64,000 bases of DNA from Shinisaurus crocodilurus (taxonomy: Eukaryota; Chordata; Lepidosauria; Squamata; Shinisauridae): contig CM037877.1 in assembly GCA_021292165.1 (NCBI GenBank), forward strand, positions 127,848,402 to 127,912,401, written 5' to 3'. This document shows, piece after piece, positions 31,599 to 43,194 of this stretch. Within the stretch, counting starts at the first letter, position 1. Each line of letters opens with the position of its first letter. The notes under the pieces were generated by a model. It was given only the letters and a program-made list of their open reading frames with translations, was not told the origin of the DNA and ran no database searches. The translations under genes were made by a program, and so were the position numbers.

Positions 31599-31602
<4 letters not shown>
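31523..31602 (+). mobile_element. CR1 3' UTR and terminal repeats
   Basis: The short 3' UTR ends in TTCTATGATTCTATGA, the octamer-type end recognised by CR1 reverse transcriptase. The same end is used by the 5S-headed unit at 58826-58989. Confidence 0.95.

Positions 31603-31640
<38 letters not shown>
31603..31640. repeat. (GA)n tract right of CR1
   Basis: About 19 GA units following the CR1 end. It mirrors the shorter tract on the left side. Confidence 0.95.
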
Positions 31641-31642
<2 letters not shown>

Positions 31643-32399
31643 ACTATCAGGCTAGCATAAGAAACAACATACTAAACATGGCAATGGCCAGCTTGATGCA
31701 AAAGCAAACAAAAAACCAAACAGAGTTTTTTTTTCAGGCTAACCTAGTTAAGGGTGGATGGGGTGACTACGAAGGACAACATAACCCATATTCCTGTGGG
31801 ATATTCAAAGGCCCCATGTGGTTATTGAGGACTCTCCATCTTATTCTGAGGGTGGCTTAGTGTGATGTGCAAACCCACCCACAGAATCATCCCTCATATT
31901 AAAGGGAGTTTCCAGCATTCCCTGGCACACACCCCAACATTCTTCTAGTGCATTCAAGAAATGGAATGGGCATATATAGGCGGCTCGATTCAACGGCTGG
32001 TGTCCCCAGATGTGGGGCGCAGGCTTATCCCTGACTTAGGTGGTTCCACCAAGTGCATCTCTCTACTTTCTCCCTGTTCCAGCTTCCCCCAGCTTCTGAA
32101 CTAAAGCATGTGATTAGTAAGGACTAAGCTTTTTTGGTAGGGGAGAGGCATCTGAGGAATTCTCTCCTCAAGAAAGGAGAGCACATTGTGGCTCCCGAGT
32201 ACCTCCCACCCTCAATCCTCCCACAGGGATCCCAGGGGACGCCGTGGGAGCACCAAGGTTTTCCCCGCTCCCCCCAGCCGCCATGAGCCGTTTTGTGCTC
32301 GCCGTGGCTTGACTTTTCCTTTTCTTTAATATTTTTCTGAGATTGCAAAAGCAGGCTATCAAGCCCTCTTTCGCTATCCTAATAGGGGCATCCACAAGG
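31641..32399. other. Unassigned sequence
   Basis: No gene recognised. Sequence from about 32200 may be the outer part of the repeat at 32400-32852. Confidence 0.4.
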
Positions 32400-32852
32400 T
32401 GCCCCTCCAAATGGTCCCCCCTTTTTAATTTTTTTTAAAGACCAATTATGTGCCAAAATAACTGCACTCCTTTTTTTTTTTTAACTGAAACTGCTCTGTT
32501 TGTGCACACAGCAGATCAGGTTAAAAAGGGGGACCATGGGGTAGGTACTGGCCAGGGAGGGTGCCTGCTGGCCAAATCCAGCAGGCACCCGCCCTGAACA
32601 GGCTGCAGGAAGTATTTTCCCCTCCCCCACCTTTGCAAGGAGCTGTCAGATTTGACAGGCTGGGACCTGGCAGCTCCTTGCAACGTGAGATCACACTTTG
32701 TGGAAAGGGGCGCTTTCCATCCTTTTCGCAGCGCGATCTCCTGGTTTTTGTGAGGAGATCAGGTCTCCCTAGTTGCCCCCAGTTTTGCAAGTGTCCCCAC
32801 CCCCACTGCTAGCATGGGAGGAACCTGCAAAACTGGCAGGGATTCCCAGTGA
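32400..32852. mobile_element. Unclassified interspersed repeat, copy 1
   Basis: Shares ordered blocks with 54360-54812: GCCTGCTGGCCAAATCCAGC, an AGTATTTTCCCC-type block, GATCAGGT..TCCCTAG and GCTAGCATGG..GGGATTCCCA. A perfect 10-bp stem (TGCCTGCTGG/CCAGCAGGCA, 32562-32587) with loop CCAAAT is conserved between the copies. Noncoding and unclassified. Confidence 0.65.
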
Positions 32853-34320
32853 CAGGGTTTCCCCTACATTATTCAACCTCCATCTAAATGACCTGGTTGG
32901 GTGTTGTTTAGCATCAGATTTCCATCCACCAAAATTGGCTGAGACCAAATGTCCTTTCCTGTTGTATGTGGACAATGCTGTCCTGATGTCTTTATCAAAG
33001 GTAGGCCTTAAATGCCTAATGCATACATTTATGTCTTATTGCAAGAACAATCAACTGACCATCAACTTTGGTAAAACAAAAATCATGGTCTTTGCCCAGC
33101 ATGCATCGTTAAATAGGTAGAAGATCAATGGTCAGTGCATCAACCAAACAAACAGTTAAAATACTTGGGTATTATGTTCCACCACAATCTTTCTTGGGTT
33201 GCCCATAGACAGTTGACTATACAGGCAGCTCAGAACACCACTAAGGCCATTTCTCTCTTTTTTTCTTTTCTTTTTTTCCAAAGGGGGACAACTTATACCT
33301 GCTGCTGTCCAGGTATTTAAGCTTAAAATCTTACCTCAACTGCTGTATGGAATCCGTTTGGATCCAAGGATTCCACCCAATTATGACTCTTCTGTAGGAT
33401 ATGTACACCTTCCTCAGAAAGATGTTTACACCAGCTGCTGGTCTCAAACCTTTTCCACCAAACTGCATTTACTGGGTCTGTTTATGGATCTCCTTAATGC
33501 TTATGATATCAAGGTAGCAAATTTTATGTTAGAAAATCGGATTAAGGATCTTGACCTTCAATCCTCTATATCAAATGCCCGTAAAACTTGCTCATCCTTG
33601 CATCTTGGTCTGAATTTTGAATTTCCCCAAATTGCTTGATATTTAAGGAATCTGTCCATCTCAAAATACTGGCAGGTCTTCTCGAGAGCCAGATTCAATT
33701 GCTTACAGTCTGTGGTTTATTTATTTATTTATTTATTTATTATTTTATTTATAACATTTATTTACAGCCCATCAGCCAAAAGGCTCCCTGAGCGGTTTAC
33801 AAAAACAGTAGAAAAAACAACAAAAAACAACAACATAAACATATTAAAATACACCAAGATAAAATACAAGCAGCCAAATAAATCCAATCCCGAGGTACAG
33901 TGGTGATAATAAGATGGGCGCTATTATGGCATGCCATAAGAAAACTGACTTTGCCCCTGTAATGAACAAGAAATTGAAACTTTGGAGCATATCTTTTTTT
34001 TGTATGTAATTTCTACAGGGATGAGCATACCAGATTTCTTTGCCCTGTAATGAGAAAATTCCCTGGCAGGTTCTTGGGATGGTATTTAAAATATTTTCCA
34101 GCCGATACAAACAAGTCTATCACAGAGCTAGTGGCCAAGTTCCTTTTTTCTGCAGAGAGAACGCATAGGTCGATTCTTGCTTCTGATTTAAATTTTTAAA
34201 ATTGCTTTTAAGTTATGTTCATGTAATCTTACAAATTGGTTGAATTGCTTATATATATTTACATGAGTTTTGTCAGGTCTGTCTGTGACGCACAATAAAG
34301 AGTGAGTGAGTGAGTGAATA
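32853..34320 (+). pseudogene. Unclassified non-LTR retrotransposon, RT C-terminal half
   Basis: Plus-strand frames give VSPTLFNLHLNDLVGCC (motif B-like), LLYVDNAVLMS (catalytic box, where YADD is expected and YVDN is seen), NFGKTKIMVF and LKYLGIMFHHNLSW, all typical of LINE RT palm and thumb. Degenerate sequence follows, then an ETLEHIFF-like segment of a C-terminal Cys/His region near 33960 and an end ACAATAAAGAGTGAGTGAGT with a (GAGT)n tail. An L2-type tail is inserted at 33717-33900. I cannot place the clade. Confidence 0.75.
33717..33900 (-). mobile_element. L2-type 3' tail inserted in a LINE
   Basis: (TTTA)n plus ATTTACAGCCCATCAGCCAA and GGCTCCCTGAGCGGTTTAC, an L2-type 3' end in minus orientation splitting the C-terminal region of the surrounding LINE. 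Confidence 0.7.
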
Positions 34321-34330
34321 AGTCCCACTG

Positions 34331-34425
34331 ACAGTGCAGCCTACGCATGTTTACTCAGAAGGAAGTCCCATAGTATTCATTGGGGCTTACTTGTGTGCAT
34401 AGGAATGCAGCCTGAGGGCCAAGAT
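34331..34425. mobile_element. Diverged TGCAATCCTATA-type palindromic MITE
   Basis: CATGTTTACTCAGAAGGAAG and CTTACTTGTGTGCATAGGAA match the element at 49771-49862 in order. The copy is diverged. Confidence 0.6.
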
Positions 34426-35212
34426 AAATGTTCAGCTAAGTAGACACACCTATGCAACTTATCAGTAAGTATATCTCAGATTGAGACAATGGTGCTCTGG
34501 GAGAGAGGGTTAAGCCTTACCCCCACCCATTTCCCCCTGAAATTCCACCCCCCCTATGGGGGGGGGTTAAAATGGAAAAGGAAAAAAAAAGGAAGCTTCC
34601 ATTAACACACATAGGATTCTGGAAGAAAGACAAAGACAGAGAGGGGTGGAGTGGAGAGAAGATGAAGGGAAACAGAACCTGGGAGTGCAGACTTGCCTGT
34701 GTGTGTATGTATGCGGGGGGGGGGGGGGGAGGGTTTAGTCAACATTAGTCATGATAGATAGTGGAATCTTCATTTATGCTGAGTACTAGATGGGGGGCAT
34801 AAACTGGGGAGGGCTATTGCCTAGTTGACTATTATAGAAAGCTGAACTAGGTGGATACTGCAGTACGATGCAGCAGAGAAATTCTTAGTTTACTTTGGTA
34901 TCCTTTGCACACCTCAGACAAATTTTAGAGCCAGGAGGAGTGTTGCTGTACTAAGAAAAGACATCAAGTTGTAATAATAAGAGGCTGCCTTGGTGCATGC
35001 ACAGAATGCAGATCCTGTAGCAAAATGTCTCTGGCCAAAAACTGCCGTCTAAGGCTCGACTGGGACGGGGAGCACCACTTGATACTCTGCCTCAGGGAGC
35101 AAAAGGATGAGCTGGCCCCGGGAAGGAAAGACAGTTTGGGTTCTTGCTCTGCATCTGGCCATGGCATGGTCTCCCTGGTGATTCATAGGATTAGAATTAT
35201 CCATAGATCTAT
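34426..35212. other. Unassigned sequence
   Basis: Contains a short G-run at 34716-34729. No gene recognised. Confidence 0.4.
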
Positions 35213-35580
35213 CATAGAATCATAGAAAAGTAGAGTTGGACGGGGCCTACAAGGCCATCGAGTCCAACCCCCTGCTCAATGCAGGAATCCAGGTCAAAGC
35301 ATCCCCAACAGATGGCCGTCCAGCTGCACCTTGAATGCCTCCAGAGTGGGAGAGCCCACCACCTCCCTAGGTAGTTGGTTCCATTGTCTTATTGCTCTAA
35401 CAGTCAGGAAATGTTTCTTGATGTTTAGGTGGAATCTGGGTTCCTGTAACTTGAGCCCATTATTCCGTGTCCTGCAAACTGGGATGATCCAGAAGGGATC
35501 CTGGCCCTCCTCTGTGTGACAACCCTTCAAGTACTGGAAGAGTGCTATCATATCTCCCCTCAGCCGCCTCTTCTGAAGGC
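35213..35580 (-). mobile_element. CR1 3' end, 5'-truncated
   Basis: It starts at the ATCATAGAATCATAGAAAAG terminus. The minus strand encodes [20 protein letters not shown] to PREVVGSPTLEAFKVQLDGH in one frame. No stop is seen within the copy. Highly similar to 31260-31600. Confidence 0.93.
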
Positions 35581-37453
35581 CACCCTGACTTTAGCTAGTA
35601 GCAGAATAACTCACAGCTTCAGTTGACTCCAGCCTTTTTTGGCCTTGCAATTGGATACAGTTTTGCCTAGACGCCTCTCCTGGTCTTTGTATGTACCCAT
35701 GCATTATTGAACCAGGAAAAAAAAATCCACTAAGGCTCCCTGGGCCTGTGCAAGTTATAGGGCTGCCAATGGACCAGGAAAAGAATAACTGGCCTGACAG
35801 CAGTTTGATGAGCAAAGAATATACTAATTTCAAGCTGCTATTAAAGATGTATCTACAATGGCCTGTCAAAAAGTTGACAACCCTAGTTTGTGAATGTATT
35901 TTTCAGATCATCTTGCAACAGGTCTTTGTTTTGTACACTCTTCTAGGCTTGCTGGAATGAATAAATTTGCATGTATACATCAAGAACTGCATGCAGCCCT
36001 TTAGACTTGCTCCAGTATGTATTTCTGCACAGTATGTATGGACACGTTTTCCCCCTTTGCCTTTTTGTGTGTACTCACTTCCCTCTCTGATCTCCATTGT
36101 TTGAGGGCACCCTTGGCCCATTCCATTTCAATGTAGCATGCTCTCCCATCTCCCTTTTCACTGCCAGCAACATGTTCTCTTCAATTCTTGTTATTACTAG
36201 ACAGAAAAACAAGAAGCACAAAGCAGAGGTGAAGGCAGTTGCCCTTCATCCATTTCTTCAAATTCAATAGCATGGAAGCAGGCTGTCCAGCTTCCTCTAG
36301 CAAAGCCTTTCTATACACGTGTGGATTAGTTTTTTCCTGATGCCCTGGGGACATCATCACACCTTCCCTCCCATAATACATGTCTGACAACTGGCAAAGG
36401 TCTCTCTGCCCAGTGCTCCCTGCATATACCTTGCTTGCTCCAAGGGGCCACTTGTTGATGTACATGCCTATTTATTTGTCTTGTTTTGTTGCTCCCTTCC
36501 GTGCTTCATAAATGTCAACTTTTTTCTCTGACAAAGAAATTTTGTGGTAATGACTCTTGGTGCCACTTCTAACTCCCCAGTTACATAAGGAGCAATGGTA
36601 CAAAGCCATCCCCCTTTGGTGGAAATCTCGGCATAATCCCCTTTCCAGAGAAGCAGCCCGCCAGTGACATGCTTCTATCTCTTTGTTTGTTCCTTTGGAT
36701 CACATCTAACTGATTGCCGTGACTAATTAACTTTTGCTTTCTCCAGGCCTCTGTTGTCTTAATTAATTTCACAAATACTTCATTCCAAGTTCCCCGTCAA
36801 AAGGTGCAGCAGTGCAAAGAACCAGCAATAAGCAGAAGCACAATTCTTGGGTTGGGTGTCTTCAAGAGATCCTCATGTTCCAGCACTTGGGGCCAACCTC
36901 ACTTTCCTGGCCCAGAGGGACAGCAACAACTTCAGTGCAGAGCTGGGTGTCTGTCCCTGAGATCAACTAACCAGACAAATTCCCCTCTGGCCTAGGAAGG
37001 GCCTAAAAACTAAAATAAGGATTGGGGGATCTGTCCCTATGGCTAGGTGGCCCTTGCACTGCAAGACCAAAGAAGATAAATGGGACAAGTGTCTCTAGCT
37101 GCCCTCCCCCCCAACTTACAGCACTTCCTCAGTCTAGTCTTTTTCCTTCCCAGGGCTATGGGGAATGAGACTTCTTCCTGCCCTAGTTGGATCACAGATA
37201 CTATAAGTTATATCCTTCAATTGCTATATTCCACTTCTGGAAGTTATTATGGGTAGATATAATTAATAACAATTTAGTTATAGTTATGTCAAGCACAAAG
37301 AAGACCACAGCTAGCCCCAGCAGTTTGGGTAAGCAAGGGTTTGTGAGAAGTGAACAGCCCCCACCAAACTGGAGCACAGGATTGCAGATGAAGGCATGCA
37401 GAGTGATTGAGATCTAGGATGCATGAATGGGCAGCGGATGCAAGTCTTGCACT
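35581..37453. other. Unassigned sequence
   Basis: About 1.9 kb with no recognisable gene or repeat terminus. This is among the least repeat-like stretches in the window and would be worth testing for conserved noncoding sequence. Confidence 0.45.
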
Positions 37454-37555
37454 GATTAGATCAGGGGTCCTCAAACTTTTTAAACAGGGGGCCAGTTCAT
37501 TGTCCCTCAGACTGTTGGGGGGCCGGACTATAGTTTGAAAAAAATATGAACGAAT

Positions 37556-37606
37556 GGATCAAGTAAAAAAAAAAGGACCCGGGTCCTTTTTTTTTACTTG
37601 ATAAAA
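37556..37606. repeat. Short A/T-flanked palindrome
   Basis: ATCAAGTAAAAAAAA, GGACCCGGGTCC and TTTTTTTACTTGAT make a nearly perfect palindrome of about 48 bases. ATAAATTAATT-type 12-base units follow at 37618-37651. Confidence 0.85.
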
Positions 37607-37844
37607 TGGAAAGTTATTATAAATTAATTATAAATTAATTATAAATTAATTTGCTGTCTAAAATTGAAATACATTAAATTTTAAAAAGGTATAGAAAGGC
37701 TTGATTTGCACACTGTACATATCTTATTTGTAGTGCAAAAAAACAGGAAAAAACAATACAATATTTTCAGTATGAGTGATGAGTATTTACCAGCCACAGA
37801 GCTGGTGGTCCACATCCTGCAACTTTGTTCCACGTAAATGTGCA

Positions 37845-37965
37845 TAAGATTGCAGCCTTACAGCCTCGTCATCTTATACATGTCTACTTGGAAGTAAGTT
37901 TCACTGAATTCAAGGAGACTTTCTCCCCAGGTAAGTTTACAAAGGATCACAGCCCTAAAAGTACA
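37845..37965. mobile_element. Diverged TGCAATCCTATA-type palindromic MITE
   Basis: ATACATGTCTACTTGGAAGT and GGTAAGTTTACAAAGGATCA align with the element at 49771-49862. It lies inside the hAT element. Confidence 0.55.
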
Positions 37966-38014
37966 AACCCATTCCCTCGGGTAGTTCAGGAAGACCTGGT
38001 ACCCAGAGAACATA

Positions 38015-38168
38015 GTGAGAGCCAGTGTGGCATAGTGGTTAGTTAGAGTGTTTGACTGGGACTTGGGAGATCCGGGTTCTAGTCCCTACTCAACCATGAA
38101 GCTCACTGGCTGACTTTGGGCCAGTCACTGACTCTCAGTTTAACCTACCTCACAGGGTTATTGTGAGG
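38015..38168 (+). mobile_element. tRNA/CORE-type SINE, truncated at the 3' side
   Basis: GTGGCATAGTGGTTAG resembles a pol III A box and GGGTTCTAGTCCC a B box. The CORE-like body continues to TTGTGAGGAT, where an oppositely oriented copy begins. Part of a head-to-head inverted pair. Confidence 0.8.
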
Positions 38169-38423
38169 ATATTTATTTATTTATTTATTTATTTATTATA
38201 TTTATACCCCGCCTTTTTTTCCTGCAAGGAACCAAGGCAGCTTACATAATCCTCCTCCTCCTCTCCATTTTATCCTCACAACAACCCTGTGAGGTAGGTT
38301 AGGCTGAGAGTCAGTGACTGGCCCAAAGTCACCCAGTGAGTTTCATGGCTGAGCGGGGACTAGAACCCGGATCTCCCGAGTCCCAGTCCCAACACTCTCA
38401 CCACTATGCTACACTGGCTCTCA
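38169..38423 (-). mobile_element. tRNA/CORE-type SINE, full-length-like, minus
   Basis: It begins with (TTTA)n and TATTTATACCCCGCC (the L2-type tail reversed) and runs through CCTCACAGGG-like body to the tRNA-like head ending ACACTGGCTCTCA. With 38015-38168 it forms inverted arms of about 150 bases with the tail as spacer. Confidence 0.85.
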
Positions 38424-39258
38424 CAACAACACACCAGGTATCAAAGTCAGCTGGGCTCCAATGTGTGTGTGTGTGTGGGGGGGAAGCACAGAATTACAGT
38501 GGGAAGTGTGCGTGCTTTTTCAAACAGGCAAGTAGCACCCTATTTGTTCTGGAATGTGTGAAATATAGTTCTGGCAAGAATCCCCAACATTTCCATGAGC
38601 ACAATCCACCAGGGAACAACTCCTACCCCCCTGCCCTGTTGAACTGCACGGAGGCTGAGCAAGAGCCATGGGGGCAGAAAAATCAGTATTTGGTATATAC
38701 CTAATTGTGCTCTTGTAATACTTATGCGTGCACAAATGGAGAGGAGGAAGATTATGTGTAAGCCACCTACATAATGGTGGGGGCAGATGCGGTGGGGAAG
38801 ACGCGGCTGAGCCAGCAGCGGAGGGGCGCGCGTTAGCGCGCGGCCAGCGTCTCCTCCGTTGGGAGGAGCGGGATGAAGCCTCCTCCGGCGGCTGCAGTGG
38901 GATGAAGCCTGTGCAGGTCCTCCCTGGCGGTTCACCCCTGCCAGGCACCTGTCTGCTCCTCCGAAGGTGCTTCGCCTCGCCTTGCCTCGCCCCCGTTTGC
39001 AGCAGCAGCAGCACCCTCACCTTGAGAACCAGCTGGACGAGGAGGGGGGTCTTTCCCCCCTTCCTGTTCCGCGCAACCTCCCGCCCAACCCCACGCTCAC
39101 TTTTGCGAGGCTCTCGTTCCGGTGGAGGCGGCGCAGCAGAGCCGGCGGTGGTGGGGTGCGAGCCGCACGGAGCCTAGATCGGCCGTTGGGCTGGATGGAA
39201 GAACACGGCGGGCCGGATGTGTCCCGCGGGCCGTAGTTTGAAGACCCCTGGATTAGAT

Positions 39259-39880
39259 TAACACACACACAGTGTAAAGGCACAGGAGAGACTTTCCTGA
39301 AAAGAACCTTAGAATAAGCCCTGCAAGAGGGTGGTCTTCCCCAATAGAAAGCTCATCAAGCAAAGAGAACACACAAAAGGTTTTTCCTGTGACACCCATC
39401 ATGCCACCATAAGCACACAAAAGAACAGTCATTAGAGGACATCAGAGAGACAAATACAGCCCTTGTCCCTCCCATGGAGCAAGAGGTGCAGCGGAAAAAG
39501 TATAAGAACTCAAGTTTAGCCTATAGAAGTCAGAAAGCAGGAGCACGCACACCTCTTGCTCTCCTCTGCCATGCACGACCCCCTTCCAACGTGGGACCAA
39601 CAACAAGAAAGGTAGCTAGGGATTCTTTCCTTATTCTTTCCTTTCCTTGCCAGTGTGTGTGGGGCTTCTCCCCCCCCCCCTCTGCAGTCTATAGGCTACT
39701 AGAGCACAGGGATCTGTCTTCTCCAGAATTATAGAGTATGACTGAAGATGCAATGGGTATATTTTGCTGCCTGAATTATATGTAAAACATTATAAAACTG
39801 TGCCTGCTCTATATTTCTTCTTAAATAAACAGCTCTTCTTTCCTTCTAAACATGTTGCATCTCAGTTTAGTGTTAGTTTG
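39259..39880. other. Unassigned sequence
   Basis: No gene recognised. Confidence 0.4.
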
Positions 39881-39889
39881 GCCAATTGT

Positions 39890-40950
39890 TTACCTGCAGA
39901 ATTCTTCTTTCTCTTTCCTCCTTCATGGACTGGAAGGATGGGTGAGAACACCACTTGAACCCCAAAGACCTTGAGTTTCTTTCCTAGAGTTTCATAGTCT
40001 GAAATGATGCGGTCATAGCTGTGCTTGGCAGTAGCATTCGTTCACACATGGATAATCAGGAGAGGATAACTATCAGTGGACTTGATGAGTGTCAGCAGCC
40101 ACCCGGACACATCTCCAATCCATGTTCCTGGGAGACAACATATTTCTCGAGCCAATGGGTCTGCCCAGCAGCACACATCCCCTCCTATTCCTAGCAGTAG
40201 CGAGTTACCAATCACAACCTCTCTTCTCTTCCTCTTGCTGTGGGCAGTGGTTCTACACGCTCTGTTCTGTAAGCCTCCAGCATCTTGCTTCCTGTCCTAC
40301 AATGTCTGTGTTGTAGATTGTCCCCTGAAGGGTCAAAGTCACTCTCTTCTGTAAGTGCCTCAAAGTGGTTTCTTAGGTACCAGTGGTGCAGAGTGCCTTC
40401 TGAAGCTCTTCTTCCTGAATGTAGCTATCATCCATACAGTTGGCTCCTCCACTCATTTATCCTGCTCCTCATCCTGAGTGCCCTTCCAGCACCTCCTGTG
40501 TTCTGTCCAAGTACCCTGCATCCTCCCTTATACCTTGAGCATGGCCACGCTGTTTCAGACTTCTTACCTGTTCTTCTACTAATGCAACCAGCTTGAACTT
40601 GCTGCAAATGGAAGCCATGTTATCTTCAAAGAGGAAAGCAAACATACTGCATGTCTTGTAGGTCAGCATGGGTGAACTGCATCCATCCATTTTCTCTTCT
40701 TTATGGCCCCACCCTCTTCACAACCACTGCAATGGTTACTTCTTTTTATTCCCTTAGCAGCTCAGTTGGTGGGTCCTTCTAAACACACCGTCCACTTACT
40801 TTATAGGGGAATTTTGTTAGGGACCTGCTCCTTGACCTCCTCCACTGAACTCTGCAGCCAAACTCCTGTTAGCTATCCCTGTTCACTCTATCCCTGTATC
40901 CCTGTTCACGCTATCCCTGTAACTGGCTGACTTATATACCTTTTGGACCT
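39890..40950 (-). pseudogene. CR1 ORF1 and 5' UTR, older copy
   Basis: The minus strand contains the ORF1 zinc-finger/coiled-coil start (40690-40469, TCSMFAFLFEDNM, LVALVEEQVRSL) and degraded esterase sequence down to about 39900. DNA blocks also match 18400-19250 (for example CTTGGCAGTA and GGATGGGTGAGAA). 5' UTR blocks at 40800-40950 match 19470-19600. Many frame breaks. ORF2 is absent. Confidence 0.8.
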
Positions 40951-41436
40951 ACTGATGCAGCCTCTGCTTGCTTAGCTGGAAGCAATCACACAGTGAGCCA
41001 TCAAGGAGTTATTTTGGAACCACTCCTGTTGTTTACAAGCATGGTGTACCCACTTGCCTGGGCTGTTTTGATTCCCTGGAAGCCCCATGGTTTACTCACC
41101 TCATACTGAGCAAGTGCACCAGGCAGGGTTCTGAAGACAACACCCCTCCATGCTGCACAAATGGATTGCAGTAAATAGTAAAAAAATTGGTCCTGTGCAA
41201 GCACAGGAGAGCTGGATCAATCCATGATTTGTGCAGCATGGAGGAGTATTGTCCTGCTGGGAGTCCTGCTCGGGGCTGTTGTTCTGTATGAGCCCAGGTG
41301 CCCATAGGCTTCAAGATAGTGGCCGGAGGTTTGTGCTATGTAGGAGAAAAATGCTGCTGTGCTGTGTGCCCCATAAGGGAAAGGGGTTGGGTGGCAGGAG
41401 GAGGCTGTAGCTGCTGCTGGTTCACTGGAGCAATGG
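40951..41436. other. Unassigned sequence
   Basis: No supported gene. A 20-base block (GGATTGCAGTAAATAGTAAA) and an inverted GCAGCATGGAGG/CATGCTGCACAAATGGATTG pair lie at 41148-41245. Confidence 0.35.
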
Positions 41437-41437
41437 G

Positions 41438-41468
<31 letters not shown>

Positions 41469-41503
41469 GTACCTGCTAAGTGGGTGGTGAATGGAATTTT
41501 GCC

Positions 41504-41536
<33 letters not shown>

Positions 41537-42257
41537 TTTGTCTTGGGCGAGTATGTGGGGCTAGTGTGGGAGATTTTTTTGCCTGGGGTAAGTGGATTCC
41601 CCCTCCCCACACTTACTATCACTGTCATGTAGATGGAGAAAAAAAAGTGGCCCCAAAGAAATTATTTTGTATGGCTGTGTGGATGATGATGGATGATGAT
41701 GATGATGATGATTATGATGATGATGATGATGATGATGGGGCAGGGTTTGGATGCTCTCAGGACACTCTGAGCTCCAAACATTGCTTTCTGTGTAGCTTCA
41801 AGATGATGATGGTGATGGATGATGATGATGATGATTATGGTGATGAGGATGAGGATGATGACATGCAAAGGAGATTTTGGGTAGTCTCACAACTTGTTTC
41901 TGGCTCCACTTTTTTGTGTAGCCCAAAGAAGAAGAAGAAGAAGAAGAAGAAGAAGAAGAAGAAGAAGAAGAAGAAGAAGAAGAAGAAGAAGAGAGGCTGT
42001 ATGAATTCCCTGCACTGTTTTGCACTCATGATCTTACAGTCACTTGATTCCATGTGCAATGACAGTTGTTGCTTGAACAGCATAATGTGGGTCCAAAGAA
42101 GTGCTTTTGTGTGGCTGTGTGGATCCCCTCATGCTTTGCACTCATGTGCCTCAGTTTACCCTTTCTGTGGTATGGGATTCAAAAGACTGCTCTGCCTTGG
42201 CTCCAGCTCTGGTGACCCACCCTCAACCCCACAAGCAGCAGTGGGCACCAACTGCCA

Positions 42258-42285
<28 letters not shown>
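41438..42285. repeat. Cluster of microsatellites in degenerate tandem units
   Basis: Contains (GTT)n 41438-41467, (GT)n 41504-41530, (GAT)n 41682-41738 and 41801-41860, (GAA)n 41926-41992 and (GT)n 42258-42285. Between them similar blocks recur: CCCCAAAGAA..TTGTATGGCTGTGTGGAT at 41651, TCCAAACATTGCTTTCTGTG at 41772 and TCCAAAGAAGTGCTTTTGTG at 42091. The triplet runs follow equivalent positions in two of the units. Open frames with poly-Asp, poly-Lys or poly-Ile here are artefacts. Confidence 0.85.
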
Positions 42286-42289
<4 letters not shown>

Positions 42290-42865
42290 GAGCGGGGCGA
42301 GAGATTCTTATACTCTCTGCCTTATAGGTGCAATGGGGAGGGGGGCATTAAAACAGATCTTCCTCATCTTGCTAAACTCTAAATGTGCTACTCTGTTTCC
42401 ACTAATTCCCTGCTCTCTCTGACCTCGAATAAAGTCCCCAGGACCCATAGCATCTTTCCCCATCAACTGCTCTTGCCCATCTGGCCAACCTGACCTATGT
42501 CTGACTAGTTACTGCAGCTTAGGGCACTAATGACTTCAGAGAATGACAGCTGAATACAAGTTCCTGCCCCGTGTTGTCACTGCAGGACCTGCATCTAATC
42601 TCCCTGTGTGCTTAGGAAACTCAAGCTACAGAGAGGGTAGGACTGCAACAATGGCCCACTCCTCCCCCCCCCCCGGCTTCTTCCTTTGCAAATCAATGCT
42701 AACAATCTATGGCATGTACAGTCTTCTGTACACTGATGATGTCCCTACATGGCATAATCACACAGACCCCTCTGCATGCACATACACACTGTATGCACAC
42801 ACTGATGATATCAACCACACTGATGTCACTGCAAAGTATGATGCTGGTGTGACACACATTTGGTG
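42290..42865. other. Unassigned sequence
   Basis: No gene recognised. Confidence 0.4.
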
Positions 42866-43194
42866 ATACACAGCAGGGGTAGGCAACGTAATGCCAATGG
42901 ACACCAATGTGCCCCGGACACCTTTCTTGGCACCCATCAAGGTGCCCTACCCCTCCCACTCTTTTTAAATTAACAAATTAAATTCATTCCATTGATGTTA
43001 AAAAGTGTGGGTTCCAAGGAGCTGTTTAGTGCTTTGGGGCTCAGACCCCACTTTGGTTTTCTACTCAGTCTCTTGGGCAAGTTACTTGTCTTTTGTGATT
43101 AGGCACACCTCCCATGGCAACTATTGTGGTGGTTAGGAAGGTGTGAGGTGTTCGAGTGGAAATCTGGCGAACTGGCTGGGCTCGACCCCTCAAA

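Larger units (their letters stand above)
37462..39250. mobile_element. hAT-type element with perfect 8-bp TSD
   Basis: It begins CAGGGGTCCTCAAACT and ends AGTTTGAAGACCCCTG, with exact GATTAGAT on both sides (37454-37461, 39251-39258). The inner sequence near each end is also complementary (GGGGGCCGGACTATAGTTTG versus the GGGCCGTAGTTTGAAG end). No intact transposase. A SINE pair is nested at 38015-38423, a palindrome at 37560-37602, and the right third (38770-39240) is GC-rich. Confidence 0.93.

Noticed and set aside
41491..42327. 278-codon open frame with poly-Asp and poly-Lys
   Set aside because: Produced by (GT)n, (GAT)n and (GAA)n microsatellites; no domain and both strands are open for the same reason.
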